A stretch of 64,000 nucleotides of DNA from Sipunculus nudus (Eukaryota; Annelida; Sipuncula; Golfingiida; Sipunculidae). Shown piece after piece: positions 12,412 to 25,731 of the stretch. The DNA is taken from NCBI GenBank assembly GCA_026874595.1, contig CM049320.1, forward strand, positions 14,862,488 to 14,926,487, in the 5' to 3' direction. A program made the position numbers and the translations under genes. Under the pieces are notes generated by a model, which was not told where the DNA came from, ran no database searches, and saw only the letters and a program-made list of their open reading frames with translations. The stretch's first letter is position 1. Each line of letters starts with the position of its first letter.

Positions 12412-12435
12412 AGAGAAAGACAGAGAGAGAGAGAG
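12181..12435. repeat. (CT)n(TA)n(GA)n palindrome and GA-rich tract
   Basis: A run of (CT) at 12218-12245, (TA) at 12246-12276 and (GA) at 12277-12305 forms an essentially perfect inverted repeat of about 88 bases. A GA/GACA-rich tract continues to 12435. The overlapping Ser/Leu-rich minus-strand frames are simple-repeat artefacts. Confidence 0.95.
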
Positions 12436-14529
12436 GGCTGAATGATGAGAGACCGAAAGTAGAGGAAGGGGGAGGGAAAAGAAAGAAAGTACTCTGAACA
12501 TGAAGGATTAACACTAAATGAATTAGACTCCGTTACATTTCTTTTTCCAGGTTGATTGTCAATTCAACCAAGATGTGACTTGTCAGGAGCCGCATTATGT
12601 CCATTGATTCTGTATGCAGATTGTTTAAACGCCCGAGTCTAGACAGACCTAATGAACGTGTCTGTATCACCAGTCTGTAAATGATAGGGGCCACTAAACA
12701 GCCGAGGGATTTCTCAGAAACTTCACTAATTGCTAATTGACAAAATGCCCGATCTCTTAGCTTGCCGTTTAATTATGAACAACAACTGCCGTCCCCTTAT
12801 TCATGGTCAGGTCCAAATGTTTGTTCATACTGCGTACAAAATACAAGGCATATGTGAAGCATCTGGCACTCGGTCGGTGGGGTCATACTAGAATTCATCC
12901 CCTACTAATAAAAATATTCAATCTAATGCTTAATACAGGGAGCATATTAGGCCGATCTCCACGTGCCAGAGTTTATAGGCATCGGGACATATAACTTGAA
13001 ACATGGCGTCCTATAAAAATGAAATTTCATATTGGCTCTGGTTTCGTGCAAATTACTCCGATTTTCTCTATTTTTCAGAGGTTATCGGATCTTGCGTCCC
13101 TACTGAGCTCTATATGCGTCATTTTGCGGGATCTCCTGACCGATAAAACGACACCAGGACGACCGATAAACCCGACATTTGTCCTTTCCGTGTTCGCACT
13201 ATATCGGCACTGACATTTTCCTACTGATTTACGAAAATCCATTGACATGGAAAAGAATTTCCCGCTGTCAAATCGGTCACATGTAAAGGTAAAAATAAAG
13301 TGCTGGAAACTGTCTCATGTACGCTCAACCAACCCATTGTTTTCGTATGTCAAAATCGGCCTCACAAGCCCCGGGTTTCATTCGCATAATTGTCATGAGC
13401 CATGGTCTATTCAAGCTTTTATATGCAGAGATTAGGAAATCAATATTTTACTCTTCATGGACATGTGAATTCAGTATATTCTTATCGGAAATGCAGATGA
13501 CAAAATAGGTACTGATATTTAATAATGTTACCCCGTAAAGAGATGCCTCATTGAACCAGGTGACAGGATATGGCACAGACAGCTGTGACATAAGCTTTTA
13601 CGTTATTCACTCTAGAATCAAAATTAAAAGTGGTCACTTCTCGGCCAAGGCGTCACGCCATTTTGGGCGATTTTGCGTCTGGTATACAATACTAATATTT
13701 TTAAAAGAAACTTTATCTAGTACGACTATTAACGGGCGAGAGTTCAGATAGTAGTATTGGTTTGTGGTAGCGATCTTGAATAAGGTCAGCCTACTGATGG
13801 AAAGGAAAATATCATAAAATATACATAAAGACAAATGAACATTTGCAATGATATATAAAGTATTTTATGCTGGCACACGAACCTACTTTCTCCAATACCC
13901 TGTTTTAAAATTATGTGTTGTTACGACCCAATGTTTGAGTAAACGTAGTCAACGCGTGTCTGTTTATTTTAACAAGACAGCCTGACCAGACATGCGCGAA
14001 AATTACTAAAGACAAAGAAGAAAAAAAAAATACAGAAGAAAAACAGGTTTGAAGTTTGAAAAATATATCTGATTTGGGAAGTTTTTCTTAACGCCCGACA
14101 GATGGCATGCGTGTAGTTTATTTTTTTTTCTTACTGATCGCGCCCGATACAAGCTTTCTTCCATCCGTGTACAGGAGTACAGTAGAACGAGATATTGGCA
14201 AATACCAATTATAAAGAGAACACACTTTATTTCATGTATATTAGACACACCTGTGTGTGAATAGCTCCCTGCTCATATTGCTTACGGTGTGCCAATTGAT
14301 TAAAATTATCGATGATTGGTCGTTTCCTTTCATAATCGATTTATTGGAATGCCTGTTATCATAATCGACTAAAGACGAAATATGTGCTCATCTAAAGAAG
14401 TCATATTATCCAAATATAAAATTCTTATTCTTATTCCTAATTAACACAGATGGCCACAATACAACAGAAAATTGAAACCGTACCTTTTGCGTTGAATATG
14501 TGTCAACAACCACACCATTATACCTTTTA
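12436..14529. other. No gene seen
   Basis: Several chance frames (for example 13019-13213 and 13551-13751) occupy this stretch. The region 12950-13210 has more CpG than its surroundings and an ATGGCGTCC at 13003. The 47-residue frame that follows it has no recognisable features. Confidence 0.45.
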
Positions 14530-14690
14530 GGGCCCGAAAGGACGCCTTTCCGCCTGTCTGAATGAGGAAACACGCACACGGAAAGGCATTGACTGAAAGT
14601 TTGATATGATGATAGGATGCATCTTTTGCGGAAAGGCATTTTTTTTCTGCGGAAAGGCAAACCTGTTATAATGCCTTTCCGATGGAATGG
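14530..14690. repeat. Cluster of CGGAAAGGC words in both orientations
   Basis: CGGAAAGGC or its complement GCCTTTCCG occurs five times in about 150 bases: near 14546, 14578, 14630, 14650 and 14672. The first lies in a palindrome-like CGAAAGGACGCCTTTCCG. Mixed orientation suggests the subterminal repeats of a small DNA transposon or a protein-binding cluster. Confidence 0.6.
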
Positions 14691-15436
14691 TAAAAATTTT
14701 CAAAGAATTTGGAACCCTGCCTTGAAACTTTAGCGTGATGTTAGGCCATTTTTACTAGGCTTATACATTTTAGGTGTAATTCTGTATACAGCATATTTCC
14801 CGGTCATATAACTGGCACATAAAATATTCGGTTAATAATCGATCATCGGCCGTATTTATACCTTCCAGTCACTGCTATGATTTTACAACCAGTTCCTACC
14901 ACTACTATTTCTCACAAGTATTAGGCCGGTCGGTATGATCAGAGGAAGAAAATTACTGTAATGGAAATTGATTCAATTTTTTTAACTTGATACTTTACAA
15001 GTTGTGTGCGAGCTTGCTCATGGTGTGACTGCCCGAGCGAGATTCCATCTTTTAACTGATGATGTATTTTATGATTTTATGGTACTCATTAAACACAAAT
15101 AATTTAGGGACAAAGTACATTTAGTCTACGTCGCGTTTCAGGGTAATAAAACATTTTTTTTTTTAATTTTTAAAATTTCGTGATACTTCCATCTGTCAGA
15201 TTATCATAAATATAAACCCGATTGGTTGAATCTAATACTTATAAAAGGAATTCGGTCGACCTGTGATCGCAATGTTCTCTGAAACCGCGTTGCGTATGAT
15301 CGATACTGGGCTATACCTCATTTTAAAGGTTATTGTTCCCTCAGTGATCGATATTAGAATAAATAATTTTTAATTTACACATCATTTTTTGTGATTTTTG
15401 CGTGTTTGCTGATATGAGAGGAGGCTATCACCGAAA

Positions 15437-16015
15437 ACACCCGAACTGCCTTCGGCATAGACTGGTACCCTGCTCTATTATGGCCCTCAGCCAAGCATAG
15501 AGACAGGCGTACAACGCCATCTTAAGTACTCTCAGTTGCAACTCCTGACTTACCTGTAGACTGGTTCCAACTCCAGTCTGCACGCTCATACCGATTGTCA
15601 TGGACGTTCACGCGATCCTGCCCGGTTATCCGTGAAGATTTCTTATAAAATTAATTTCTTTAGTTATTTAAAGTTTCCAAATATTGAAAATGAGTTGTTG
15701 CACAAAAATTGACCGATGGATGTATAGATGACACGATATACTAAATCTTTGATATTCCACTGTACGTGCCATGGATTTATTATCAATACTTATTAATCTA
15801 ATCATAAATGTCACACGAAATGTACAGCAAACTTTTGACAACTTCTCTGAGCAAACGAAATGCTTATTTTTATCATATGTAATACAAAATGGCGTTGGAA
15901 CCAGTCTGCCGGGAGTACTTAAGATGGCGTTGTACGCCCGTCTCTATGATTGGCCTAGAGCGACGGTGCCATTAATAGAGCGGGCTTACCAGTCTACCTT
16001 CGGCAAAGACCGGAT
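15437..16015. repeat. Long inverted repeat, arms about 130 bp
   Basis: The left arm (about 15437-15580) contains CTGCCTTCGGCATAGACTGG, CTGCTCTATTA, CATAGAGAC, GGCGTACAACGCCATCTTAA and GACTGGTTCCAAC. The right arm (about 15888-16015) carries the same words reverse-complemented and in mirrored order. The left arm has an extra 20-25 bases after GTACTC. The spacer is about 300 bases of AT-rich DNA. This fits a foldback transposon, two head-to-head copies of a short element, or a MITE with long terminal repeats. The plus-strand frame ending at 16079 runs through the right arm and is not believed to be a gene. Confidence 0.75.
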
Positions 16016-16190
16016 TTTCTTGGTGGTCACCTCAAGCCCAGAATTAAGCCGATTTAAGGGCTTCCGTGCATATGAATAACCTTGCTTTCAGTGACGGATT
16101 TATGCATGTTTGCGCTGACATTAGACAAATGCTCTGACCCACGTGTGTGGTCAGTCAATGTGAAAAAGACATAACTCTGACTCGTTTTAC

Positions 16191-16365
16191 GGAAGGAGGG
16201 GTTCAACCAGGAGGATTAAAGACAAAAAAAGGTTCCCATTTCCGGAAAAGGTTTTGGTTGGGATGAGGGCGAACGTTCCAGGCCTTAAAATTGGTCTATT
16301 TATTAAAAAAAGTTGCAGCTGAAAAGGGAGACCGACCACCTGGACTCCCCCTGGGTCCGCTTTTG
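16191..16365 (+). mobile_element. MITE family B, diverged copy
   Basis: Similar by eye to the well-bounded copy at 49756-49952. It shares GGGGTTCAACCAGGAGGA near the left, AAAAAAAGTTGCAGC in the middle and CCTGGACTCCCCCTGGGTCC near the right end. The termini are degraded and no target duplication could be assigned. Confidence 0.55.
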
Positions 16366-18255
16366 CTATCAACGAGGTATGTATATTTCCGTTTCTTTCT
16401 TCATGAACAGTTTCCTTGCCTTAAAACGTACATTTAATTCATCTTTCATGTCTTCCTACTCCAATTATATTATAGGTTTAGTTGAGCTATGTTTAATAAA
16501 TGTCTTCCTCACATTAACCTGTACTTTAAACGTTCAAAAATAGTAACCAGTCAAAGGTCATCGAAAACCGGAGTGCCCCCGCGTCCCATTCCGGTTCGCA
16601 ATAAAATGTAAACATTACCACTGACCAGGTCTTCAATAGCCTACTAAGTAAGCCTCCCAATGAGGCTTACGAGCACTCTATTGAAATTATTGGTGTGTGA
16701 GCGAGGACAAAGAAATTTGGATAAATCCGATAATTAGCTTAAAATAAACATCTTTACCTAGGTGTGTGAACCATTTCCAATAAGTGAAAACAAGAAAATT
16801 GGCAGATGGCTATTAGCCCCGCTTGGAGCCATTGTTTTGCTTGCACTTTCTGTTTTAGTCACTAGATGGCACTATTTTAGGGACCAGGCAGTAAATCTTA
16901 TGCTTGGATTTCCATGATGAATGAGCCTAAAACGTAACAGCCAATCAGAGGAAGGATTTTGAAAACTGGCTTCTCCCTGTGTCGATCCTTAATCCAAAAG
17001 CAACATGTCATGTTTGGTTAGAAACATGCGGACATCGCTTCTTTACTTTGCACCTTGATAATATGTTTATTTTCTTATCTGAGCAAGAAAACAAGTAAGG
17101 AGTAGTAGTTAAGGGTATGTTAGCTAGATTTTGTTCGCTAATTTGGCCAAAGGAGGGACATTTAGTAATATCAGACAGGGCACCACAAGAATGCATGCAG
17201 TGCTCTCCGTCTCTGTATTATAGAGACGGACACTCTGTCTAGGTCTTCAAGGTCAACATACCGGTGTATGAATTTCCGAAGCGACTGGAATATCACTCGG
17301 GCAGTGTCTCGACGAGGTTATAAGTGTATATGGACGGTATGATGTTTAGCATTAATGTAATTGAGAAGTAAGATTAAGATAAAGATAAGTGGCAACATTA
17401 AGATTCAAGCAGCTGGACATAAAAACGTTTGCTGTTAAGTGTTGTGCCTCAGAGAGATGCGTGAGCTTTCTACAGTCGTGCCAAACCACTGAAAATCTAT
17501 ATTTACTTTTAATTTCTTGAATATAAAAGGACCCAACATTCCTCTCAATTAATACATATCCCCAACCTCGACAAAAAGCTCGCTATACCGGGTTTATCAG
17601 CTAGTGTTTAGATAAATGCAAAATATAAATGATATTGAAATTTGAACAAAACATATTACTGCTTTTAAAAATAAACATGACATAATATGTGGAGCTAACG
17701 AAGGGATTTCTGATATTTTATATAACTTTTTGTGCTGTATGTCATTTATAAGGTGAGTTGCCGGGAGCAGATACTGAGTGGAGGGGTGGGCTTCTTTCTG
17801 TACTCATTTGGATTTTTCCATGAAATTTTATTAGTAAACAAGGCCAATAAATTTACTCAAAGTTTTGGATGGTACAGTGCTGGTTTCCTTCTTAAACACA
17901 TTTGGAGTTCCTGAGTCTTTCCCTGAGACTTAGTGTTTAATTCGCACTAAAATAAAATCAACCCCGAAAGACGGCCATGCATTGTAGACAGAGTTGAAAA
18001 AAAAGATTACTCATAATCAAATGTATCAACATATGATTCGCACCACTAATGTTGTCCATATGACAAACACATATATACCATTGATATTGGGAGTGTTCCT
18101 TGTCGCGCAATACCAAAATCCATACACGCACTAAGACTTAAGCCTTGTAGAAAGAAACCACCATTGATAAACAGCTTATTAATCTCAGGCGTACTCCCGC
18201 CTCACCCTAAGACGTGCAGGCAGTTGTAAATCTTAGGCCACGCCAATTACATTTA
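16366..18255. other. No gene seen; two small perfect hairpins
   Basis: GTAAGCCTC (16648-16656) pairs exactly with GAGGCTTAC (16662-16670) around a 5-base loop. CCGTCTCT (17207-17214) pairs exactly with AGAGACGG (17222-17229) around a 7-base loop. Neither sits beside a coding region. No gene could be supported. Confidence 0.5.
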
Positions 18256-18443
18256 TAGTAAAACCTGTACAGTGTGGGCACCCTTTGGGCTGGGCTAAAT
18301 TGTCCACTTTATAGAGGTGCCAACTTATGGAGGTCAAGAGTACAACACAGATAATAAGAAGGGGACAAACCTCACTGTCAAGAATTGCCTACTATATAAA
18401 TGTGCTCACTTTATGGAGGTGCCCACTATCGGAGGATCCACTG
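18256..18443. mobile_element. Short pogo/Tigger-like MITE, decayed
   Basis: The left end TAGTAAAACCTGTACAGTG and the complement of the right end (CAGTGGATCCTCC) both lead into GTGGGCACC-type sequence. CACTTTATAGAGGTGCC and CACTTTATGGAGGTGCC lie inside. The left flank is TA; the right flank is TT, so the target duplication is imperfect. The layout matches small Tc1/mariner-pogo derivatives, such as those at 34220 and 47781. Confidence 0.45.
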
Positions 18444-19181
18444 TTATTAGTTTCTTTCCGGACAAAAAAAATGCGCCAAAGTCTACTTTTATTTTAATTA
18501 ACCGGTCAAGTTAAAATGCATGAAAATTGGCCAACCTGTTTGAAGAAAGGTTTGCATAAAAAAAACTAGCCTCAATTAATGAATTGTTGTAATGCATAAC
18601 CTAACTTTTAATGCGTTTTCCGTGGGAACCTTAGAAATTCTGCGCCGAGATAGAGACAAGAGCATAAAGTACGTGAACATTATAGCAGTTTTGGTGCTTG
18701 TTTAAACGTTAAAAATAGGAGTGGTGGTTTTGTAGAACAAACAACTTAAGGGGTGTGGCCTTACACTCTGTGGACAGAAACGTACGTAGCCGTGTTAAAT
18801 CAAATAGTTTTGGGAAGTGATCTCTGTATCCTGTGAATGGGAAAATCGTTTCGACAGGAAATGAAAACTCATGTCGTAAATCAGGTTCAACCAGGATATG
18901 AAGGTATCAAATCAATAATTTCTCAGACTTTTTTTCTGGTCGTTTATTTTGCTTCAGCATGCCACCCTCAGTGTTTCCCCGAATGTTGCGTTGCTTCACT
19001 TGGACTTTCACTTGGGCTCGGATGGTGTGGACTCGACTACATCACCTGTCCTCGGAAATGAGAAAAACTAGATACGACATCATTAAGGCTTGGACACAGT
19101 GCGTTACGGAACCTAATATCAACAGATCACGTAGTAGTGACGAACATACATTTGGTAATGTAGATAAAAAAAATCAGATTC
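18444..19181. other. No gene seen
   Basis: Two overlapping frames at 18837-19186 show no known domain. The first is Cys-rich near its C-terminus (CHPQCFPECC), but no signal peptide or spacing pattern is convincing. Confidence 0.4.
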
Positions 19182-19559
19182 TGTAACACCAGGCAGCGTG
19201 AAATGTCTAGGGGAACGAATAAAGAAGTCAGTGGTTTTTTTTTGTTAACAAATAACTATAATTTATTCGTAAAATAATCCTAACATTACAATACACTAAA
19301 TCAATACAATTACACAGTATAACAACAGTACAAAAGTAAATCAATAGAAGTATATAAATAAAATGTACAGTATCTGGATACCACCACTCTCACAGAGACA
19401 AAAGTCCTTTAAAGCATATAACCCAGATGAAAAGTTCACATAAATCTTCTCAGAGAAAAATAGTCCATTTCAGTCACAAAATTAATTTATTGTGATCCAA
19501 AAGTGAAATTCTCAGAGTGACCCGAAAGGCAAACTGAAGACTAATTAAAATCCGTTACA
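19182..19559. mobile_element. Possible solo LTR
   Basis: The segment begins TGTAACACC and ends GTTACA, giving terminal inverted TGTAAC/GTTACA. It is flanked by GATTC (19177-19181) and AATTC (19560-19564), a 4-of-5 match to a 5-bp target duplication as made by Gypsy-type elements. An AATAAA lies near the left end on the plus strand. No primer-binding site, polypurine tract or pol gene was found next to it. Chance cannot be excluded. Confidence 0.3.
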
Positions 19560-20286
19560 AATTCAAAGAAAAGCTATAACTGCCGCAATTATAGGAAAAG
19601 GTCCTCAAACTGACTTTCACTCTTCTGTGTACGCTGCAATCTCTCCTCTCTCTCGACTCTTAAACACAGCCCCTTACAACTTTACACCTCAAGCCGAGAA
19701 CTTTCCATATCCCGAACAATCTAAAGAACCCAATAATACACACGTTGCAGGAAACATCTAGAACAACGATGGCTGTATTTCTACATATCAGGGTTCACAC
19801 GTGGCCGGCCCGGCTCGGCCAGGCCAGAAAGCCCCTGACTAGCATGACCGTTGTGTTTACACGACAGACCCCACGCATGGGCCTGGCTTTGCCGCCATAG
19901 CAACGGACAATGCTAGCGCTGCACATATACATGTAAGACTGCTGCTGAAATAAAAGTGGCATCTGTAACAAGGGTTATTAACTAACCAGTAGCCTTCAGC
20001 CCTGCAGTACATAGCCTCTTCAACAATTACGTTCTACATTGCTAATATAAAACTAAGTGAATATAACGCCGAATTGGACATACAAAAACATCGTTGATTT
20101 AATCGTGCTAATAATAATATGAGCGCGACAGAATGGGCGTCGTCTAAAAATTCTTTGCCATTTTATTAAATTTTCAACAAATCGTTCTACAAAACTGGTG
20201 GCGGCAAAGTAATAACAACAGGAAAGATATTTTTCGAATATATCGATTTTCTTGCTTTTGCGGTTTCGGCCATTAGATCGTGCAAA
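19560..20286. other. No gene seen; GC-rich block
   Basis: Around 19800-19910 is an unusually GC-rich block (GGCCGGCCCGGCTCGGCC) with CACACGTGG and GTGTTTACACGAC words. It may be a fragment of a non-autonomous DNA transposon. No boundaries could be assigned. CpG density rises again toward 20287. Confidence 0.35.
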
Positions 20287-20460
20287 ATGGCGGACATGGA
20301 GCTTGGGAGTTCCGCTGGATCCGATGATCGCGCGGTGAAGAATTTAGAAAATTGGGAAAATTTGCACAAAGCATCAGACCTTCATGAAATCTTCTTTCTG
20401 ACCGACGCCTTTTCTAGATTTATATGCGCCTGGACCAGTTCCGATAAATGCCTACGATAA
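20287..20460 (+). CDS. Possible first coding exon, 57-residue frame, unknown protein
   Basis: The frame starts AAAATGGCGGACATGGAG, a good animal start context, and reads MADMELGSSAGSDDRAVKNL at its N-terminus. It continues ENWENLHKASDLHE and ends with TAA at 20458. The upstream 180 bases and the first 60 coding bases are CpG-rich compared with neighbours, as at an unmethylated invertebrate promoter. A weak splice donor (GCG|GTGAAG, about 20334) would give a 16-residue first coding exon, and the later residues could then be intron read-through. No family was recognised. No downstream exon was found in the next kilobases, so this could also be a chance frame or a retrocopy fragment. Confidence 0.3.
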   Translation: MADMELGSSAGSDDRAVKNLENWENLHKASDLHEIFFLTDAFSRFICAWTSSDKCLR

Positions 20461-22699
20461 ATATTGACGGTCATTATATGCGCCGGCTTAAGACTTTTAC
20501 AGGGCTTCTTGGGTCATATTTCTTATACAAAGATGTGCCAGAGACATTTTGCCGGTAAACCCATGTTCTCTGAAATTTGCTTATATAAGAAATTAGAATT
20601 AAGATGATGTAATTGGCATTGAAAAGGCATTTATCGAAAGCTTAGCTACGCAATAGGGCAGTAAACAATAACCAAAAGAAAAAAAACATTAGAACAAATC
20701 TTGGTAGTTAATCCTTGCATCTCAACAAGTAAATACTTACACTAATAAAGCAAGCTCACTGCCTCTGAAAGATTTCGTAAAACCACCTTACTGTAGTGCA
20801 GTGCAGCTCTTATCACGCTGTTAATGTTCCGCCAGTGGTACAGAAACGTGCTTATTTTGAATACAAGAAAGATAATTTATATTTATTTTACTGGTAAAGT
20901 AAATGTGCTCCATGAATTTATCCCAAGCTAGTGTTGTTTTAACCTTTTGATCTGTTAAAGACGTTAACTAAGCACAAATTGACTGAGGTAAGAAAATCAT
21001 TATGTATGATTACAATGAACAGTTCCTGTACTAGGCATATCTGAAACAAATGCCTGCTTTAATTTTTTATGATAGGTATGTTTTTGGTAATAAAAAATAT
21101 TTGTGTATAATCTAGATTCCTTTATTTCTTTTGTTTTAAAAAATGGAATTATCTTATTTGAATATTATAATGTACTAGCGGTCCTATAATTTGGACATTC
21201 GACTTGTATTAGTGCATACGAAAAATGACAGCCCCATGAACGGTTTCGAAAAACTGGGAAAAAAATAAACCCGGAGTTTAATGGTAAAAGGACGTGCCTT
21301 AGCAAAATTTAAAGCTTAACAAACAAAAAAAATCGTTTTAGGATGTGTAAAATAAGTTACACCTATTCCTCTCCGGAGAATAAACAGTGTAACCCTGAAG
21401 TGTCTATATATAAAACGATGTTGATAAGTGAGTATCAATGCTACCAAAGTTCTTAAAAAAGCCTTGTATCTCTTGTCACAATAGGTATTGACCCAGATTT
21501 TTTAAGCATGAGTGTTGTTCAGAAAAAAATAAAATAACAAATTAGGGACCCTTTTATGTGTCCCTGAAAGCGATGAAATAAGCTTTAAGATATAAAATAA
21601 ATTGTATTTGGAAAATGGTGAGTCGCATATAAATTGTTTATTACTTGGAGAAAATCATGTTTTATTCGACTCTAATAACTTAAACCCTGGCATTCCAACA
21701 TAATACACTTTAATCCCGGAAAATATGATTTTTTTTTTGTTTTGTTTTTCTTCACAGCACAATTGAGAATGAATTTGTTGGCTTATTAGAGAAAATTCAA
21801 AGCTCAGTTCCCGCGATGTGAATTAACCCTGCATGTCTTTTGCAGTATTTTTTTTAAGTAAAAAGGCCTGCATTTTTCTCCTGTCGACCCCCATGTGTCA
21901 TTGCCAATGTCCTAGATGCAAGAATCTTCCCAAAAGCTTTGATTTAAGGTGCAATAAACACCTTGCATTAACACAGTACATAAACTGTGGATTAAGCAGA
22001 CAAGGGGAACCAAGCAAGGTGGATTATATAGGTGAAATAAATGAAGCACGAATTAAGAAATCGTCATACATTATTCATCAGTTGCTTGGATACAAGCGGA
22101 GAGCCGGACGGAGGAGTGTTTCAAACATAGAGAGCCACTGACACATTTTCGAGGAGACGTGATATGATTTGTGAGGGGCCGTTGTTCGGAGCATGGGGTG
22201 CTTGTCGGTCAGCTCCTTGGCTACATATTTGTTCTCTTCAGATGATTTGCCACCCCGGAGTGGGACGTCACCCTGTTCCGATCACGGTTACGGGGTTACC
22301 ACGTGAGTGATGTCTGGAAGCGAGGCGCAGTATCAACGATCTTTAGAAGTTGATAAATAGCTGTAAGTCTGTATCCATTAGAACCATCAAAATGTTACAT
22401 TAAAACAAACTCCCAACATGTGGGTGGAATGCACAGAAGAGTTCAACATCCGACCTCGAAGCGGAAGCCAATTTCATTGTGAAGATTAGAATCGGTTATT
22501 CAGCCAGGTTCCAACACCGTATTGACAGAATGGTTTGATAACAGAACACCTGTTACAAACGTCGTGTTCCACTCAAGGACCGCTATATTTCCGTTCACCG
22601 TCCAATGTGGGTCTGTTTTGGATGTTTCACTAACAAATTATAACATTACAATTCATTTATATAGCCAAACGCGTGACAGTGGCGTCACTTTATTTCCGA
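20461..22699. other. No gene seen
   Basis: AT-rich to about 21800, then mixed composition. The frame at 21833-22141 (102 residues) is Cys-rich at its start but has no known domain. No splice or promoter context was found. Confidence 0.45.
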
Positions 22700-23973
<1,274 letters not shown>

Positions 23974-24020
<47 letters not shown>

Positions 24021-24028
24021 TGTATGTA

Positions 24029-24067
<39 letters not shown>
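23974..24067. repeat. (TA)n microsatellite
   Basis: About 94 bases of nearly uninterrupted TA with a few TACA/TGTA interruptions in the middle. Confidence 0.95.
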
Positions 24068-24070
<3 letters not shown>

Positions 24071-24863
24071 CTGACGAGCATTTCTTTATCCAGATTAATT
24101 TTTCAATATATTACTCAGAAATGTACGGCAATACATATGATCTTAAATAAGTCTTAAAATAAGAAATAGAAAGTAGCTTTAGCTTTATTAATATTTTTCA
24201 TTAGGGTGGTAGAGTTTAGGGGCGTATCTAACCGGCCATTGTTTTTTTTCGATACGATCATACACCAAGCAAAGTAAATACATAACCGTATTGACATAGT
24301 GTATCTATAGGTATCGAACTCTTGATATAGCCGTAACTAGAAATGTCTCCGATGAATACAAGTACTTGTGATGTTCACAGCGTCAGCGTTTGATGAAAAT
24401 GGTCGGACAAAAAGCTATTAGGAACAGTAAAAATACTAAAATCTTATTTGGTTCCAGAAATAACGGATGATCTGATTGTCTTCTGATTATCTTCTTTCAG
24501 AACAGAACAGAAGTTTATTCAGGAAAAATGCCTCAGGCCCAAAGTTCCAAACATTTAAATAAATATTCAAATTAAACAAGTACATAATTCCAATGGAAGG
24601 TAGCAGTCTAATATTTTCTATTGAACACTGCCATTAACACAACTAACAGAACTGCATACCTGCATACTTATATACACTATAAACCTATTTTGCCATCATC
24701 AGTGAGTATAAACACAGTTACATTTCAATACACAGTCATTTTTTCAATTACAACCATATAATGGCTAAACAATCGTGCCATAAACACGTTACATTACTGC
24801 ACACCTAAGTCCACAATGAATCTATTTTGCGGTCATCAGTGAGTTCCGTATAAAATACATAAT

Positions 24864-25500
24864 TCAACCATCTTTTATATTCCGTCTCCTCAAAAACGAA
24901 TTAAACACATATTCAGCAACTTTTGTTATTTCAAATGGATAATCTAAATCAAATGATTTTATAAAATTTTGTTCACTTGGATAATGCAAGTCTTGTCTAA
25001 TATATTTTTTACCGCAAATTTTTATATAATTTACACTCTTGTATAAAGTGAGCTTCATCCTCAAAAGTATTGAATCCATAGCATAAACATTATGTATAGA
25101 TCCTCTCTTCACGAGAAATAGTATTATAGCGTCCCATTTCTATAGCTAATTCATGATTTGAACATCGAAGTTTAGCAAGTGCTGTACGGTGTTGTTTATT
25201 TGGGATACAATAATCATATTTTTCAAGAGTGAGCATAGATTTCAAAGTACCATAATAGTAAAGTTTATTGCACAATTCAATATCACCATGCCAATTTTGA
25301 ATGGCCTTATCTTTTATTCTCATTTCATAAAATAATCCAATGTACTGTGCCATTCAAACATATCCAAAACCAGATTGGAACAACATTGTTCTTACACGAG
25401 ATACCCAATTTGATTTACCATTGTTGTCAAAATTCATCAACATATTGTACATCTGTTTCTGATATCTATATGTTCTGGCATATGCAAAAGTTTAATCCAA
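24864..25500 (-). pseudogene. C-terminal region of the LINE protein, broken
   Basis: This is the downstream part of the same LINE protein. It reads NFDNNGKSNWVSRVRTMLFQ, then QNWHGDIELCNKL, then ALAKLRCSNHELAIEMGRYN and REERI. After a frame break it continues to a final block ending NSFLRRRNIKDG at the stop at 24864. The RCSNHELAIEMGRY block matches, from memory, the conserved C-terminal region of LINEs common in molluscs and cnidarians. In intact relatives it leads into a Cys/His-containing region, but that part is scrambled here. At least one stop (between FGYV and MAQYI) and frameshifts near 25100 and 25450 disrupt it. Confidence 0.8.
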
Positions 25501-25731
25501 TACTTAATACAACGCAATAAGCAAGTTACAAACAAAGGAAATCTGCCACATTCTCCTAATGCTGCTGCACTTGGAGTATTAAATTCTGACCTACATTTAA
25601 AATGTTTGCACAATGTGTAATGTACTCTCTATTGTTTCTGATTTTTTAAAACCCCATAACTCGCATCCAAATGTTATTATTGGCACTAACATTATATCAA
25701 ACAAATAAAAGATATGTTTTGTTCTACGAAT

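Noticed and set aside
12188-12514. Long Ser/Leu-rich minus-strand frames
   Set aside because: They are translations of (GA)n/(TA)n microsatellites. The same applies to frames at 7021-7620, 22653-22948, 23944-24150, 35401-35610 and 43641-43859.
13003-13146. ATGGCGTCC start with a 47-residue frame
   Set aside because: The start context is fair and the area has some CpG, but the composition is not coding-like and a stop follows without a convincing splice donor.
15771-16079. 102-residue plus-strand frame with MALYARLYDWPRA
   Set aside because: Its protein-like part lies wholly inside one arm of an inverted repeat, and the other arm does not preserve the frame.
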